Part shown: piece by piece, positions 62,672-64,000 of the stretch | How positions within the stretch are numbered: the first letter of the stretch is position 1 | How the letters are laid out: each line of letters starts with the position of its first letter | Made by a program: the position numbers and the translations under genes | Source: Chamaea fasciata | Lineage: Eukaryota; Chordata; Aves; Passeriformes; Sylviidae | Length of the DNA: 64,000 bases | Assembly: GCA_029207755.1 (NCBI GenBank) | Contig: JARCOQ010000016.1 | Span: 935,001-999,000 of the forward strand | Direction: 5' to 3' | Notes under the pieces: generated by a model | Database searches by the model: none | What the model was told of the DNA's origin: nothing | Seen by the model: only the letters and a program-made list of their open reading frames with translations

Positions 62672-64000
62672 GCCGGTGGCTGGGGAGCAGGCTGCTATTT
62701 GTAGGGGCTATGGCAGTAAATGCATTCTCCATCCAGGCTTGTAAGTACTTCTGGGTTTGAATCTTGCTTACAAGAAACTGGGAACTCAAGCTTCTTTAGG
62801 TCCCAGTCCACCTATGTACACAAAACCATGTAAGGGCTATTGTTGAGCAGCTTCAGGCAAAGTTTCACTGCTGTTGATTTCCTCTTTATTTTGTTTTTGC
62901 TGTTTCGGTCGTTCAGCTATTTGCTGTGAATCCATGCCTGGTGTCCCCCTGCAGAGCAGCACAAAGCCAGCTGCTCCTCCAGCTGTGTTTTTTTGCTTTT
63001 TCTTTCTGAAGTACCAGTTCTGGGGCCTTCCTGCTGAGCCCTTGGCAGCATCCTCCCCTCCAAGGCCATTCCTCTGCCCCTCCAGGTGTTACTGCCAGCA
63101 CCAGGTGAGTGAGGACACCATTGCTCACAAGCACCTCCTGAAGAATATGCCAGTGCTGCCTGGTGCCCTGTGTCCAGTCCAGGATCCTTTTTGTCTGTGC
63201 AATCACGTGGACAAAGCTTTAGTCACAGCTTCATGGAGAACTAAGTGCAGCCATTTTACACACAGATTCTCTGATCTCAGAGCAAAATTTGGTTAGTTAA
63301 GCGCAGTCAAGACATTTGTCTGAGGTGATACTTCATGGGAATACAGGCAACAAGCACTGGCCAAAGCACAGGGAGTAACGAGGACGATTCACTTTCCGCA
63401 GGAATTATCTGTGATTAGAAACAGCTGTCTGGTCTGCTTGGCTGTGCAAGCTGCAGCTGCCACCAAAGCTGCTGTTAAACGTGTGCCCCTGAAGGCTCTG
63501 CAGAGTAATACCACACACAGCAACGGACAGGTGAGCTCTCCCCTCTCTGGCTCCCTGCAGCTCTTGGATGCTCACTTCAAACTTTCCTCTTCAAGTAGCC
63601 TGATGCTAACTTCCAAAAGCTTTTTCCTAAATTAATGCATGTGTATGCTGAATGTGAGAGTGGTATAAAATTCTTGTGTTACAATATTAAAATTCTGAAT
63701 TCCTTTCAATTGTGCTCTAACATTTTATTAATTTGAAATTGCCTTGGTTGATGGTGCTGTAGCTGTGATGTTTTTAGTTTAAACAAGATAAAGTTCATAG
63801 GGAGAGACAGTCTTCTTGATTGAACCTGAGAAAGATCTTGCCTGCATGAAAATTTGACTATTAGTAAAAGCCTCTCCCTACTAAGCACCAGAAATTTATT
63901 TCATTAATCTTTGAAGAGGCCTTGAATATTGCAGAATCCTGCCCGTGTGTGCTCTGGAATGGCTGTAACTTCTCAGCCTTACTGGCTTCTATGTAGATGT

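Larger units (their letters stand above)
54871..64000. other. Intergenic DNA at the right end, no gene recognised
   Basis: Mostly AT-rich sequence, slightly GC-richer at 54.9-55.4 kb and 62.9-63.2 kb. It contains the CATT microsatellite and a possible 129-base exon at 63402-63530 with good splice signals, but no recognisable protein. Frames are short and unremarkable. Confidence 0.55.

Noticed and set aside
62750..62780. tRNA-like B box GGGTTTGAATC
   Set aside because: No cloverleaf or A box could be placed around it. At most a very worn SINE head.

Overview
The window looks like a stretch of bird nuclear genome that is almost entirely non-coding and carries one confidently recognisable gene, SOCS1 (suppressor of cytokine signalling 1), on the minus strand at 39148-39771. 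The avian call rests on three observations. The SOCS1 protein is vertebrate-like with a short N-terminal region. There is a clear CR1 retrotransposon fragment at about 6790-7440. Worn MIR-like amniote SINE pieces are scattered about. The species cannot be determined from the sequence alone.

Layout. From 1 to about 35 kb is AT-rich to mixed intergenic DNA with no recognisable coding exon. It holds the CR1 fragment (with a perfect internal 83-bp tandem duplication), old SINE pieces near 14.7, 27.8 and 34.0 kb, a perfect 13-bp hairpin at 889-919, and one small spliced-ORF candidate near 32.2-32.7 kb. At 35281-35635 is a strictly pentanucleotide-phased GC minisatellite, 71 consecutive 5-mers, next to a CpG-rich patch that runs to about 36.15 kb. 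The SOCS1 transcription unit follows on the minus strand: inferred promoter at 41.75-41.83 kb (ISRE, GAS and TATA), non-coding exon 1 ending at a consensus donor at 41548, an intron of about 1.7 kb, exon 2 from 39846 with an upstream ORF and the whole coding sequence, and a short 3' UTR ending just after AATAAA at 38893-38888. A second CpG-rich islet with an exact CTCF-consensus match lies at 44.1-44.3 kb, upstream of the promoter. From 44.4 to 64 kb the DNA is again intergenic, with a MIR-like SINE at 45.4-45.6 kb and several microsatellites, the largest being a perfect 25-copy CTTTT array.

How the parts work together. SOCS1 is the negative-feedback inhibitor of JAK/STAT signalling. Its proximal promoter here contains the elements through which STATs and IRFs would induce it, and its leader contains an upstream ORF that ends one base before the main start codon, suggesting translational restraint. 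The CpG islands, the CTCF candidate and the minisatellite form the visible regulatory landscape around it.

Limits. Short exons of unknown genes cannot be excluded by reading alone. I saw no exons of CLEC16A, RMI2 or protamine-type genes, which lie near SOCS1 in mammals. I found no operon, mobile defence system, CRISPR array or other new multi-gene system. The most interesting items are regulatory or repeat structures.
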